Source: Ferruginibacter sp. (lineage in GTDB: Bacteria; Bacteroidota; Bacteroidia; Chitinophagales; Chitinophagaceae). Taken from it: DNA of 64,000 nucleotides. Below the pieces are notes generated by a model. The model saw nothing but the letters and a program-made list of their open reading frames with translations. It did not search any database and had not been told where the DNA came from. Location: positions 124,001 to 188,000 of the forward strand of contig JAQBNH010000014.1 in NCBI GenBank assembly GCA_028288705.1. Direction: 5' to 3'. The translations under genes and the position numbers were made by a program. Shown here in pieces: positions 19,005-27,874 of the stretch (within the stretch, counting starts at the first letter, position 1; each line of letters opens with the position of its first letter).

Positions 19005-20849
19005 ATGTGTGGAATTGTTGGTTCGGTAAACTTTAAATTGAAGTACGAGGAAGCAGATGCTGTGATGTTACACCGTGGTCCGGATGAACAAAATGGTTTC
19101 CGCTCGGAGAACGTTGATCTTTATCATCTCCGTTTAGCAATTCTTGATGTTGATGGCGGCCAGCAGCCGATGCATATAGCCGATCGCTACACGATTGTTT
19201 TCAATGGTGAAATTTACAATCACCAGGAATTAAGGCAGAAATTTGCATTGCAAGGCACCTCACATTCCGATACAGAAACATTGCTGTTGCTCTATCAAAA
19301 AATGGGTCCTGCCTTTCTTGATGAACTGGATGGCATGTTTGCCTTCGCGATTTATGATCAGCAACAGAACGAGTTGTTTATCGCTCGTGACCGCGCAGGA
19401 AAGAAGCCCTTATTCATTTATAACGATGGAAAAAAGATCGTGTTTGCAAGTGAATTGAATTGCCTCAATCGTTTGTTGCCGTTGGAGATAAACCCTGATC
19501 ATTTCTATTCTTATACGCGTCTCGGGAGTTTTTATCGCGGTTTCACGCCTTACAAGCAAGTAACAGAATTATTGGGGGGAAGTTTTATCCAACTGAATTG
19601 TAAAACCCTGCAGATAAAGGAAACGCGCTGGTGGAATATTCATTCAATGTACAAACAGAAGCGAAAAACTTCTTTTGAAGAGAGCTTACAACAAACAGAT
19701 GATTACCTGGAACTCGCCATAAAACGCCGGCTGGAATCGAGTGACCTGGAAGTAGGATGTTTTTTAAGTGGCGGCATCGACAGCGGGCTTGTAACTGCTA
19801 TTGCCAGTAAGTATAAACCCAATCTTAAAACATTTACCGTATCATTTTCCGGGGAATACGATGAGGCGCCGCTCGCACGAGAAGTGGCCGCGAAATATGA
19901 GACCGACCACACAGAATTAAAAATATCTTTTTCAAATTTATATAACGATGTAGAGAATATTATCGCGAATTATGGCGAACCGTTTTTCGATGATTCTGCG
20001 ATTCCTTCATTTTATGTTTGCCGCGAAGCAAGCCGCTACCTCACAGTTATTTTAAATGGTGATGGCGCTGATGAATTATTCGGCGGTTATCGTCGCTACA
20101 TGCCATTTGCACATTACGATTTTTTTAAGCAGAATCCGCTTGTAAAAATTCCTGCGGCCTTACTGCAACGTTTCCTGCCACCGGGACACGAAAAAAAATC
20201 ATCCTATAATTATTTATACAGGCTCGCAGGGCTCGCTTCTAAATCGGGCGTGGAAAGTTATTTAACTGCGTCTGTAGACATAATGGAAGGCTATGAATCT
20301 TTCCTGTTGCCCGGTACCTCAAATGACATGAAACAGTTGGAGCAGGATTTTGAGCAGATTAATAATTCTTCTTTGTCTGGCTTGCGTAAGATCATGAATA
20401 TGGACTTCGACACCAATCTGTTCAGCGACCTTTTAGTAAAAATGGATATTGCGTCGATGGCGAATTCGCTGGAAGGCCGCAGCCCGTTTTTGTCGAAAGA
20501 GTTGCTGGAATACGCGCCATCGTTGCCGGATAATTTTAAGATCCGCGGCGGCAGCACCAAATACCTGTTGCGTCAATTAGCAAAAAAATACCTGCCACCT
20601 ATCTTGATTGAGCAGCCAAAACGCGGATTTGAAGTGCCGCTTAAAAACTGGATCGAACATGAGTTGAAAGATATGGTTCATGATTACGTTGGCGTGTCGG
20701 GGAATTTCAGTTGCCAGTTCATAGACCAAACTTTCATTCAGCAGCTACTGGAAAAAAAGGTACGGATCTCTGACGAGAAACGCGCAAAGATTCTGTGGAT
20801 GATATTTTGCATGGAAGTATGGCACAAAAAATCTTACAAACAGCAATAG
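19005..20849 (+). CDS. Asparagine synthetase (glutamine-hydrolysing), second complete copy
   Basis: 614 aa from the ATG at 19005. That ATG gives MCGI with the catalytic Cys2, and the longer TTG form at 18993 would bury it. The glutaminase domain shows HRGPDEQNG, LRLAILDVDGGQQP and FNGEIYNHQE. The synthetase domain has LSGGIDSG and NGDGADELFGGYRRY, then EGRSPFLSKELLEYAP. Similarity to the copy at 10600 is partial, so they are not a recent duplication. It resembles amidotransferases found in exopolysaccharide loci. Possible -7 box TATTTTG lies at 18975-18981. The next gene is UDP-galactopyranose mutase, 58 bp downstream. Confidence 0.9.
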   Translation: MCGIVGSVNFKLKYEEADAVMLHRGPDEQNGFRSENVDLYHLRLAILDVDGGQQPMHIADRYTIVFNGEIYNHQELRQKFALQGTSHSDTETLLLLYQKMGPAFLDELDGMFAFAIYDQQQNELFIARDRAGKKPLFIYNDGKKIVFASELNCLNRLLPLEINPDHFYSYTRLGSFYRGFTPYKQVTELLGGSFIQLNCKTLQIKETRWWNIHSMYKQKRKTSFEESLQQTDDYLELAIKRRLESSDLEVGCFLSGGIDSGLVTAIASKYKPNLKTFTVSFSGEYDEAPLAREVAAKYETDHTELKISFSNLYNDVENIIANYGEPFFDDSAIPSFYVCREASRYLTVILNGDGADELFGGYRRYMPFAHYDFFKQNPLVKIPAALLQRFLPPGHEKKSSYNYLYRLAGLASKSGVESYLTASVDIMEGYESFLLPGTSNDMKQLEQDFEQINNSSLSGLRKIMNMDFDTNLFSDLLVKMDIASMANSLEGRSPFLSKELLEYAPSLPDNFKIRGGSTKYLLRQLAKKYLPPILIEQPKRGFEVPLKNWIEHELKDMVHDYVGVSGNFSCQFIDQTFIQQLLEKKVRISDEKRAKILWMIFCMEVWHKKSYKQQ

Positions 20850-20907
20850 GAGCAAAGCTTTTCTTATCTTGACATATTCTAATCAACATTCTAAAATAAT
20901 TTAATCC

Positions 20908-22068
20908 GTGGCAAAAAAATTTCTCATTATTGGTGCCGGCCTTTCCGGGACCGTTTTAGCAAACCGCCTTGTAGCTGAATTGGATTGTACGATTGACATG
21001 TGGGATGAACGCAGTCATATCGCAGGGAACTGCCATACCGAACGCGATGAAAAAACGGGCATTATGGTGCACCAGTACGGTCCGCATATTTTTAATACGG
21101 ATAAAAAAGAGATCTGGGATTTTGTAAATAGTTTCATGGAGTTCAGGCCTTACGTGCATCGTGTAAAGGCGATGAGCAAAGGGAAAGTATATTCACTTCC
21201 GGTGAACCTGCATACGATCAACCAATTATTTCAGAAGTCATTTACGCCTGCTGAAGCGAAGGCTTTCCTGGAAGACCTCGCCGATAAAACGATCACCGAT
21301 CCGCAGAATTTTGAAGAGCAGGCGTTGCGCTTTATTGGCCGCGAATTATATGACGCTTTTTTTTATGGCTACACGAAAAAGCAGTGGGGTTGCGAGCCTA
21401 CGGAATTACCTGCTTCTATCCTGAAACGCATTCCCGTTCGTTTTAATTACGACGATAATTACCACAATAATATTTTTACCGGCATTCCGGTAGATGGCTA
21501 CACTGCGCTTATCGAAAAATTTATCGACAACGAGAAGATCAGTGTTACACTCAATAAAAAATTTGATCCGGGAACGGAAGATGTTTCAGCCTACGATCAT
21601 GTTTTTTATACAGGCCCGATCGATGCATGGTTCGATTTCAAATACGGCCGTTTAGGTTATCGAACTGTTACTTTTGAAACCATTTATGCAGAAGGCGATT
21701 ACCAGGGTGTAACACAAATGAATTATTGTGATGCTGACGTACCGCATACCCGCATTACAGAACACAAACATTTTACCAACTGGGAGCAACACGAACAAAC
21801 GATCCTGTTTAAAGAGTTTAGTAAAGAAACTACTGAAGAAGATATTCCGTACTATCCCAAGCGCCTGCAACATGATAAAGAATTGTTGCTGAAATATCGT
21901 GCAGATGCGGAGCAACTTGATAAGACTTCTTTCCTCGGAAGATTAGCTACTTATCGGTATATGGATATGCACCACGTGATTGGCGAAGCGCTCAATTATG
22001 CTACTGATTTTATCAACTCCGGGAAAACAGGTAGCAGGCCCCCGGTTTTCCCTAATATAGAGCAATAG
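20908..22068 (+). CDS. glf: UDP-galactopyranose mutase
   Basis: 386 aa with a GTG start. A flavoenzyme that converts UDP-galactopyranose to UDP-galactofuranose. The N-terminus FLIIGAGLSGTVLANRL is the FAD dinucleotide motif; MVHQYGPHIFNT, the GYTKKQWG segment and RIPVRFNYDDNYHN are diagnostic for Glf, as is ARIT-type HTRITEHKHF near the C-terminus. Length is canonical. The presence of Galf in the product is supported by a GT2 with GlfT-like motifs two genes downstream (23662). A hairpin follows at 22138. Confidence 0.97.
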   Translation: MAKKFLIIGAGLSGTVLANRLVAELDCTIDMWDERSHIAGNCHTERDEKTGIMVHQYGPHIFNTDKKEIWDFVNSFMEFRPYVHRVKAMSKGKVYSLPVNLHTINQLFQKSFTPAEAKAFLEDLADKTITDPQNFEEQALRFIGRELYDAFFYGYTKKQWGCEPTELPASILKRIPVRFNYDDNYHNNIFTGIPVDGYTALIEKFIDNEKISVTLNKKFDPGTEDVSAYDHVFYTGPIDAWFDFKYGRLGYRTVTFETIYAEGDYQGVTQMNYCDADVPHTRITEHKHFTNWEQHEQTILFKEFSKETTEEDIPYYPKRLQHDKELLLKYRADAEQLDKTSFLGRLATYRYMDMHHVIGEALNYATDFINSGKTGSRPPVFPNIEQ

Positions 22069-22137
22069 ACAGCTTCCTTTTCAACCGTAGATTTACTGAT
22101 TTTCAGCGGGTTATTTCTAGACCTTTGCTATTTAAAA

Positions 22138-22163
22138 GCCGGGAACAATATTTTGTTCCCGGC
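22138..22163 (+). terminator. Perfect hairpin after glf, probable terminator
   Basis: An 11-bp perfect stem, GCCGGGAACAA paired with TTGTTCCCGGC, with a 4-nt TATT loop. The U-tract on the plus strand is weak (TTCCGTT); the minus-strand side reads GGCTTTTAAA. It ends the asnB-glf unit or insulates the next one. Confidence 0.6.
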
Positions 22164-22219
22164 TTCCGTTATAGGTATATCCAAGTCTGTTTTTTTTTGA
22201 AAAACCAAACTCCATTACC

Positions 22220-22354
22220 ATGGAAACCACAATCATGTTGGGTGAGGTTGCCTGTGTGCAAAACTACCCGCTTACTTCTCAAAAAAATAACACCATTCTA
22301 AATCGTTGCGCGGCAGCTATTGTTCATCTAAATCCAACGACAGATGCTCAATAA
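22220..22354 (+). CDS. Possible 44-codon small ORF upstream of a GT4 gene
   Basis: An ATG at 22220 opens 44 codons (METTIMLGEV...) that end at TAA 22352-22354, overlapping the ATG of the next gene (22344) by 11 bp. Amino-acid composition is unremarkable and no domain is recognised. The 276-bp gap between glf and the GT otherwise holds only the hairpin at 22138. The overlap could couple translation of the GT to this leader, or the ORF may be chance. No promoter was identified with confidence. Confidence 0.22.
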   Translation: METTIMLGEVACVQNYPLTSQKNNTILNRCAAAIVHLNPTTDAQ

Positions 22355-23630
22355 CACTACCCCAAAAAAACTCATCCGCATCACCACTGTTCCCATGTCG
22401 CTTCGCTACCTTTTACCGGGGCAGATGAACTTCATGAAGGAAAATGGCTACGATGTTCTAATGATCAGCGCAGACGGAAAAGAACTGGAAGAAGTGATCA
22501 GCAATGAAAAATGCCGCCACCAGGTTGTACCGATGACGCGCAGCATTACGCCTTTCCAGGATTTAAAATGCCTGATCCAGCTTATCCGGATCTTCCGCCG
22601 CGAACGGCCTGATATCGTTCACTCCCATACACCAAAGGCAGGACTGCTCGGCATGATCGCTGCAAAATTATGTGGTGTGAAGACCCGGGTGCACACCGTT
22701 GCCGGTTTACCGATGATGGTGCAAACAGGATTGAAATTCCAGGTGTTGAAATCTATTGAAAAACTAACCTATGCTGCCGCTAACCACGTTTGGCCCAACA
22801 GTGTTTCCCTGCTGCGATATATTAGTCAGCACAATTTAACCAGCCATGATAAATTAAATATTATCGCCCGTGGTTCGAGCAATGGGATCAATACAGAAAA
22901 ATTCAACGCGGCTTCTTTGAATCCTGAAACGCTGGCTACAATTAAATCAGCGATCAATCATGATAAAACAAATACTTACTTGCTTTGTATGGGCCGGTTG
23001 GTGAAAGATAAAGGCATCGTGGAACTCGTAAATGTTTTTAACGGCCTGCAAAAAACAGATACAAAATTACGCCTGATCCTCGTTGGCGAATTTGAAGCTG
23101 CTTTGGATTCTTTACCGGCCGAAACACTAACGCTGATAGAAAATCATCCTGCAATTATTCACGTGCGCTGGACAAAAGACGTAGAATATTATATGCACCT
23201 CGCCGATAATTTCATTTTTCCGTCCCACCGTGAAGGTTTCCCGAATGTATTGCTGCAAGCAGCGGCGATGAACCTGCCGATCATTTGCAGTAAGATCATG
23301 GGCAATGTTGACATCGTGCAGGATAACCGCACGGGGCTCATTTTCGAAACAGGAAATGAACAACAGATGCAAAGCCTCATTAGTACTGCATTGCAGCAAA
23401 GAGATCGTATGAAGCTGATGGCAAAAAATTTACAGGAAATGATTTGCAGGGAATACCCGAGAAATTATATCTGGCAAAAGATCTTACATCAGTACGAAGT
23501 GATCCAGTTGCCGGCTCCAACTCCTTACAGGCCTTTCCATAACATGTTGCAAATGATCCAGGATATATGGCGCCATTCAGGTTCAGTACTGGAAGAAAGT
23601 ACATTACAATTGCAAGGCAGAAGAAGATAA
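22344..23630 (+). CDS. Glycosyltransferase family 4 (PglA-like type)
   Basis: 428 aa. It opens LIRITTVPMSLRYLLPGQMNFM, then VLMISADGKE and PDIVHSHTPKAGLLGMIAAKLCGV, the pattern of GT4 enzymes that add the second sugar to a lipid-linked acetamido sugar (PglA/CapM kind). The donor site is HREGFPNVLLQAAAMNLPIICS. It is clearly paralogous to 24813-25985, with matching blocks over the full length, but has about 40 extra C-terminal residues. Cytoplasmic, probably membrane-associated. Which hexosamine it uses is unknown. Confidence 0.88.
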   Translation: MLNNTTPKKLIRITTVPMSLRYLLPGQMNFMKENGYDVLMISADGKELEEVISNEKCRHQVVPMTRSITPFQDLKCLIQLIRIFRRERPDIVHSHTPKAGLLGMIAAKLCGVKTRVHTVAGLPMMVQTGLKFQVLKSIEKLTYAAANHVWPNSVSLLRYISQHNLTSHDKLNIIARGSSNGINTEKFNAASLNPETLATIKSAINHDKTNTYLLCMGRLVKDKGIVELVNVFNGLQKTDTKLRLILVGEFEAALDSLPAETLTLIENHPAIIHVRWTKDVEYYMHLADNFIFPSHREGFPNVLLQAAAMNLPIICSKIMGNVDIVQDNRTGLIFETGNEQQMQSLISTALQQRDRMKLMAKNLQEMICREYPRNYIWQKILHQYEVIQLPAPTPYRPFHNMLQMIQDIWRHSGSVLEESTLQLQGRRR

Positions 23631-23661
23631 TATAATTTATTAACCCGGCTAAGTATCCGAT

Positions 23662-24657
23662 ATGGAAAAAGTGATCGCAGTAGTTGTAACCTATAACAGG
23701 CAAGCCTTGCTGGCTGATTGCCTGACTGCTTTGCGCAACCAGACAAGACCGTTGGATGCGATTCTTGTCGTAAATAACGGGAGTACAGATCATACTGCTT
23801 CCTGGTTGTTATCGCAAAAAGATTGCACGGTCATCAACCAGGAAAACACAGGATCGGCGGGCGGATTTAGTACTGGTATTCAATGGGCTTATGCTAATGG
23901 TTATACCTGGACCTGGTGCATGGATGACGATGGTTATCCAAAACCAGATGCGCTGGAAAATTTATTGAAAGCCGAAGACGGGACCCTGCGCTTATTGAAT
24001 TGCGCCGTGCTGGATATTAATGATAAAAAAAGTATGGTGTGGAAGACAAAAGATTTCACGACCGGCGAATCTATAAAAGATAAGATAGTGGATGAAGTTG
24101 CACATCCGTTCAACGGCACCTTGATCCATCGTAATATCATTGAAAGAGTAGGCGTGCCTTCTGCAAAATATTTTTTATGGGGAGATGAAACCGAATACCT
24201 CTATCGCATTATCAGTAAAAATAACATACCTGCAAGAACGGTAGGGAATGCCATTCATTATCATCCCGCAACAAGGTTTTCTATAAAGCAGGACTGGGAT
24301 CATTTTACAGCGTGGAAAATGTATTTCTATGTGCGCAACAGGCTGCCTGTTTTGCAGGCGAAAGCCAACAATCGTTTTCTTGGAATATGCAGCTACGCCT
24401 GTTTTCTCGTAGCATTCGCAGGCATCATTCTTTTCTTTCAGAAAACGGACAAATTGCGAAAACTGAAGTTTATGTTCTGGCCTGCCTTTCATGCCCTGGA
24501 ACAAAATTACTCAGCAACGCCCGTGCTGGTATTGCAGCAGTTAAATAAAACGACATCCTCGTTAAAAGATAATACAGACGCCGGCATCCAACAAGTGAAT
24601 GAAGGTATTAACCGGCTTTTTTCGTTTAACCATAAGCGTAAGGCCGCAGGTTTTTAA
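23662..24657 (+). CDS. Glycosyltransferase family 2, galactofuranosyltransferase-like
   Basis: 331 aa. A GT-A enzyme: IAVVVTYNRQALLADCLTAL, VVNNGSTDHT, then NTGSAGGFSTGIQWAYANGYTW, followed by CMDDDGYP. The N-x-G-x-A-G-G-F block together with the W-x-W-x-MDDD motif is typical of GlfT1/RfbN-like transferases, several of which use UDP-Galf. UDP-galactopyranose mutase two genes upstream makes a Galf donor available, so a galactofuranosyl transfer is likely but inferred. A hydrophobic stretch near residues 240-260 may anchor it. A strong terminator follows. Confidence 0.85.
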   Translation: MEKVIAVVVTYNRQALLADCLTALRNQTRPLDAILVVNNGSTDHTASWLLSQKDCTVINQENTGSAGGFSTGIQWAYANGYTWTWCMDDDGYPKPDALENLLKAEDGTLRLLNCAVLDINDKKSMVWKTKDFTTGESIKDKIVDEVAHPFNGTLIHRNIIERVGVPSAKYFLWGDETEYLYRIISKNNIPARTVGNAIHYHPATRFSIKQDWDHFTAWKMYFYVRNRLPVLQAKANNRFLGICSYACFLVAFAGIILFFQKTDKLRKLKFMFWPAFHALEQNYSATPVLVLQQLNKTTSSLKDNTDAGIQQVNEGINRLFSFNHKRKAAGF

Positions 24658-24683
24658 ATTTTTGCATACCACTCTGAAACCCC

Positions 24684-24712
24684 GCAGCCGGCTACCTACC
24701 GGCTGCTTTTTT
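24684..24712 (+). terminator. Rho-independent terminator after the GT2 gene
   Basis: GCAGCCGG pairs with CCGGCTGC (8 bp) around a 7-nt loop and is followed directly by TTTTTT. It separates the Galf-related unit from the bacillosamine-type module. Confidence 0.85.
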
Positions 24713-24757
24713 ATTTCCACGCCGCTGATATCTTACGATAAACCCGCTAAAACCTGA

Positions 24758-24789
24758 TTTGTATTAACGCAGTTATGCAGTTACTTTTG
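24758..24789 (+). promoter_or_regulatory. Bacteroidota promoter of the bacillosamine-type module
   Basis: TTTG at 24758-24761 (-33) and TACTTTTG at 24782-24789 (-7), separated by 20 bp, both perfect to the Bacteroidota consensus. Start is expected near 24796, about 17 nt before the TTG start codon of the GT4 gene. Confidence 0.75.
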
Positions 24790-24812
24790 CTTTTTTATCA
24801 ATATCAGCACAC

Positions 24813-25985
24813 TTGCCAGGCGACATTAAAAAGACGAAATTAATCAGGATTGCAACTGTACCCATTACATTGGCCTACCCTTTAAGTGGCCAGCCATCCT
24901 ATATGCATCAGCATGGATTTGATGTGATCATGATCAGTGCCGACGGTAAAGAACTTCCACTTGCATTGGCTAATGAAACTTGTCCGCATATTATTGTGCC
25001 GATGACCAGGAAGATCACGCCATTCCAGGACCTCAACTGTATCTGGCAGCTGGTAAAGATCTTTCGCAAAGAAAAGCCCGATATCGTTCATACGGAAACG
25101 CCGAAAGCCGGCCTGGTAGGGATGATCGCAGCGTGGATCGCAGGTGTTAAGATCAGGATTCATACAGTGGCTGGCCTGCCTTTGATGGTAGAAAAAGGAT
25201 TTAAACTGAAAGTACTGGAGTTTATCGAAAGACTTACTTATGGCGCCGCTACCCATGTTTGGCCAAACAGCGACTCGTTAAAGAGTTTTATTCTCGGGCA
25301 TAAATTTACGCCTGCAAAAAAGGTCAGTGTTGTCGGACTTGGTTCTTCAAACGGTGTAAATACGGTACGATATAACGAATCAAATCTTGACCCCGCAATT
25401 CTTGACGAAGTAAAAGCATCAGTTAAATATGATCCGAATGCGATATACCTGCTGTTTATCGGTAGGCTTGTTCGGGATAAAGGAATTATAGAACTGGTAA
25501 ATGTGTTCACCAGCCTGCAAAAGACGAGGCCCGAATTGCGTTTAATCCTCGCTGGGAAATATGAGCGATCGCTCGATCCGCTCCCGGCAGAGATTGAACA
25601 ACAAATTGAAACAAATCCCGGTATTGTTCATATCAGCTGGACCGATAAAGTAGAATATTTTATGGCCGCTGCGCATTATTTCGTTTTCCCTTCTTATCGG
25701 GAAGGCTTTCCAAATGTATTATTGGAGGCTGCTGCGATGAATCTCCCGATCGTTTGCAGCAGGATTGCAGGAAATGTGGATATTGTAAAGCACCAGGAAA
25801 CAGGATTGATCTTTGAGAGCCAGGATGAAAACGCATTGCAGGAAATGCTACCCCAGGCATTAGACAATCGGGAACGATCTGTAGCTATGGCGGCAAAACT
25901 TCACGAGGTAATCACCACCAATTATCCACGCGAAATTTTCTGGGAATATATGTTGCAGGCCTACCGTAATTTAGTAAACAGGTAA
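24813..25985 (+). CDS. Glycosyltransferase family 4, PglA-like
   Basis: 390 aa. The frame starts with TTG at 24813. No in-frame ATG comes before residue 31, and alignment with the paralog at 22344 requires a start about here, so TTG is accepted. Blocks LIRIATVPITLAYPLSGQ, VIMISADGKE, HTETPKAGLVGMIAAW and SYREGFPNVLLEAAAMNLPIVCS mark a GT4 of the kind that adds the second residue (GalNAc in Campylobacter PglA) to undecaprenyl-PP-bacillosamine. The next four genes encode a complete acetyltransferase-aminotransferase-dehydratase-PGT set, which supports that role. Confidence 0.85.
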   Translation: MPGDIKKTKLIRIATVPITLAYPLSGQPSYMHQHGFDVIMISADGKELPLALANETCPHIIVPMTRKITPFQDLNCIWQLVKIFRKEKPDIVHTETPKAGLVGMIAAWIAGVKIRIHTVAGLPLMVEKGFKLKVLEFIERLTYGAATHVWPNSDSLKSFILGHKFTPAKKVSVVGLGSSNGVNTVRYNESNLDPAILDEVKASVKYDPNAIYLLFIGRLVRDKGIIELVNVFTSLQKTRPELRLILAGKYERSLDPLPAEIEQQIETNPGIVHISWTDKVEYFMAAAHYFVFPSYREGFPNVLLEAAAMNLPIVCSRIAGNVDIVKHQETGLIFESQDENALQEMLPQALDNRERSVAMAAKLHEVITTNYPREIFWEYMLQAYRNLVNR

Positions 25986-25996
25986 AAATTATTTAC

Positions 25997-26614
25997 ATGA
26001 TCCTCATCGGATATAGCGGGCATGCGTTTGTTGCATATAGTATCGCAATGGCTATGGGTAAAACTATTGCCGGCTATTGTGATAACGAGGAAAAAGAATT
26101 TAATCCTTTCAGCCTGGAGTATGCCGGGCCTGAATCAGGAGAAAAAGCTATTTCTTTATTTGCTGTACAGGAATTCTTCATTGCTATCGGCAACAATCCA
26201 ACGCGAAAAAAAATCGCTGAAATGCTTGCCGGTAAGGGTTTTTACGCTGCTAACCTGATTCATCCTACTGCGGTCGTTTGTCCAACCGCGTCCATTGGCA
26301 TACATGGCGTAATGATCGGGTCACAGGTATCGGTAAATGCGCTCGCCATGATAGGTAACGGCGTGATCTGTAACACATCTTCCGTAATCGAACATGAATG
26401 TATTCTCGGTGATTATGTCCATCTAGCACCAGGAGCAGTGCTCTGTGGAAACGTAACTGTCGGCGAAGGAAGTTTTATCGGCGCAGGATCCGTCATCAGG
26501 CAAGGTATCAGCATTGGTAAAAATGTAACGATAGGCGCAGGTTCTGTCGTGGTAAAAAATATCGCCGATAATGAAATTGTCGCCGGCAATCCAGCCCGGA
26601 CTTTTTCAAAATAA
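25997..26614 (+). CDS. PglD/NeuD-like sugar acetyltransferase
   Basis: 205 aa, 12 bp after the GT4. The N-terminal part (about 1-85) is the PglD-type nucleotide-sugar-binding domain (ILIGYSGHA, FFIAIGNN). The rest is a left-handed beta-helix of hexapeptide repeats. His133 in SVIEHECILGDYVHLAPGA corresponds to the catalytic His of PglD (H125 in Campylobacter). The expected reaction is acetyl-CoA-dependent N-acetylation of UDP-4-amino-4,6-dideoxy-GlcNAc to UDP-diNAc-bacillosamine. NeuD-type sialic-acid O-acetyltransferases share the fold, but no sialic or legionaminic acid synthase is nearby. Confidence 0.88.
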   Translation: MILIGYSGHAFVAYSIAMAMGKTIAGYCDNEEKEFNPFSLEYAGPESGEKAISLFAVQEFFIAIGNNPTRKKIAEMLAGKGFYAANLIHPTAVVCPTASIGIHGVMIGSQVSVNALAMIGNGVICNTSSVIEHECILGDYVHLAPGAVLCGNVTVGEGSFIGAGSVIRQGISIGKNVTIGAGSVVVKNIADNEIVAGNPARTFSK

Positions 26615-26706
26615 CTCTATCATTCAACTCCCCGTAGGACCCAAAACCGGGCTCCTGATTAACTTCCTGTTAGCTTCCGAAGCGCCTTAAAGCAGCGCTT
26701 TTTGCC

Positions 26707-26714
26707 TACATTTG
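26707..26714 (+). promoter_or_regulatory. Bacteroidota -7 promoter element before the aminotransferase
   Basis: TACATTTG, a perfect TAnnTTTG match, 18 bp before the ATG at 26733. No matching -33 box was seen. The 119-bp gap after the acetyltransferase contains no other clear signal. Confidence 0.55.
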
Positions 26715-26732
26715 CAACGAAAATTTTAAAAG

Positions 26733-27863
26733 ATGGTTTTACTTTCCGGCCCCAATATGGGTGGCAATGAATTGAAATATGTAACAGAATGCATCACAAC
26801 AGGTTGGGTAAGCAGTGTGGGCGCTTACGTGGATCAATTTGAAAAAATGACCGCAGCTTTTGCGGGAACAAAATATGCCGTAGCTACGAGTAGCGGAACA
26901 ACAGCTTTACATACTTGCCTCGTCATGCTGGGCGTTAATAGTAAAGATTATGTGATCACGCAGAACATCACGTTTATTGCCACCTGCAACTCGATCAAAT
27001 ACACGGGGGCTGATCCGATCTTCATCGATACGGATGAAAATAACTGGCAGATGGATCTGAACCTGCTGGAAGAATTTTTAAATGAAGAAACAGAACAACG
27101 CGATGGCGCCTGTTATCATAAAAAGGATGGCCGCCGTATCCCGGTGATCATGCCGGTTCATGTGCTGGGAAATATTTGCGATATGGATCGCCTGTTAGCC
27201 ATTACGAAAAAACATAACCTGCTGATGGTAGAAGATAGTACCGAAGCATTGGGAAGTTATTACAAAGGCCAGCACGCCGGAAGTTTCGGGTTGATGGGAA
27301 CATTTAGCTATAATGGAAATAAGATCATTACAACCGGTGGTGGCGGAATGATCGTTACCAATGATGAGGCGCTGGCAAAGAAAGCCAAGCACCTGACAAC
27401 CCAGGCGAAGAGTGATCCGTTTGAATATATTCACGACGAGATCGGCTATAACTATCGGCTTGTAAATGTAGCAGCAGCAATGGGTGTAGCGCAGATGGAA
27501 CAATTACCGGCATTCATCGAACGAAAAAAAGAGATCATTGCATTTTATAAAAAAGAACTGGAAGGCATTGGCGATATAACCTTTCAGCAGGTAAGTGATG
27601 ATGTGACACCAAACTGGTGGTTGCCAACAATTAAAACATCTAAACAAAAAGAAGTTTTAGCACTACTCAACAGCAAAGGATTACAAAGCCGCCCTTTCTG
27701 GGTACCTATGAATCAACTGCGAATGTTTACCAGCGACATCTACGTCAATAAAACAGATCGCTCCGGTCATTTGTACAGCAACTGTTTGAGTATTCCCTGC
27801 AGTACCAACATTACTAATGCAGATTTGCAATCTGTTGCAGACACCATCAAAAGCTTATTTTAA
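26733..27863 (+). CDS. DegT/DnrJ/EryC1-family aminotransferase, LegC/PglE-like
   Basis: 376 aa. PLP-dependent sugar aminotransferase; Lys197 in FSYNGNKIITTGGGGM is the Schiff-base lysine. The start LSGPNMGGNELKYVTECITTGWVSSVG is the signature of LegC-type aminotransferases, which convert UDP-4-keto-6-deoxy-GlcNAc to UDP-4-amino-4,6-dideoxy-GlcNAc with glutamate. Flanked by a PglD-like acetyltransferase and a PglF-like dehydratase, the enzymes for the steps after and before it, so the assignment is well supported by context. Confidence 0.92.
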   Translation: MVLLSGPNMGGNELKYVTECITTGWVSSVGAYVDQFEKMTAAFAGTKYAVATSSGTTALHTCLVMLGVNSKDYVITQNITFIATCNSIKYTGADPIFIDTDENNWQMDLNLLEEFLNEETEQRDGACYHKKDGRRIPVIMPVHVLGNICDMDRLLAITKKHNLLMVEDSTEALGSYYKGQHAGSFGLMGTFSYNGNKIITTGGGGMIVTNDEALAKKAKHLTTQAKSDPFEYIHDEIGYNYRLVNVAAAMGVAQMEQLPAFIERKKEIIAFYKKELEGIGDITFQQVSDDVTPNWWLPTIKTSKQKEVLALLNSKGLQSRPFWVPMNQLRMFTSDIYVNKTDRSGHLYSNCLSIPCSTNITNADLQSVADTIKSLF

Positions 27864-27874
27864 AAACAACAACA

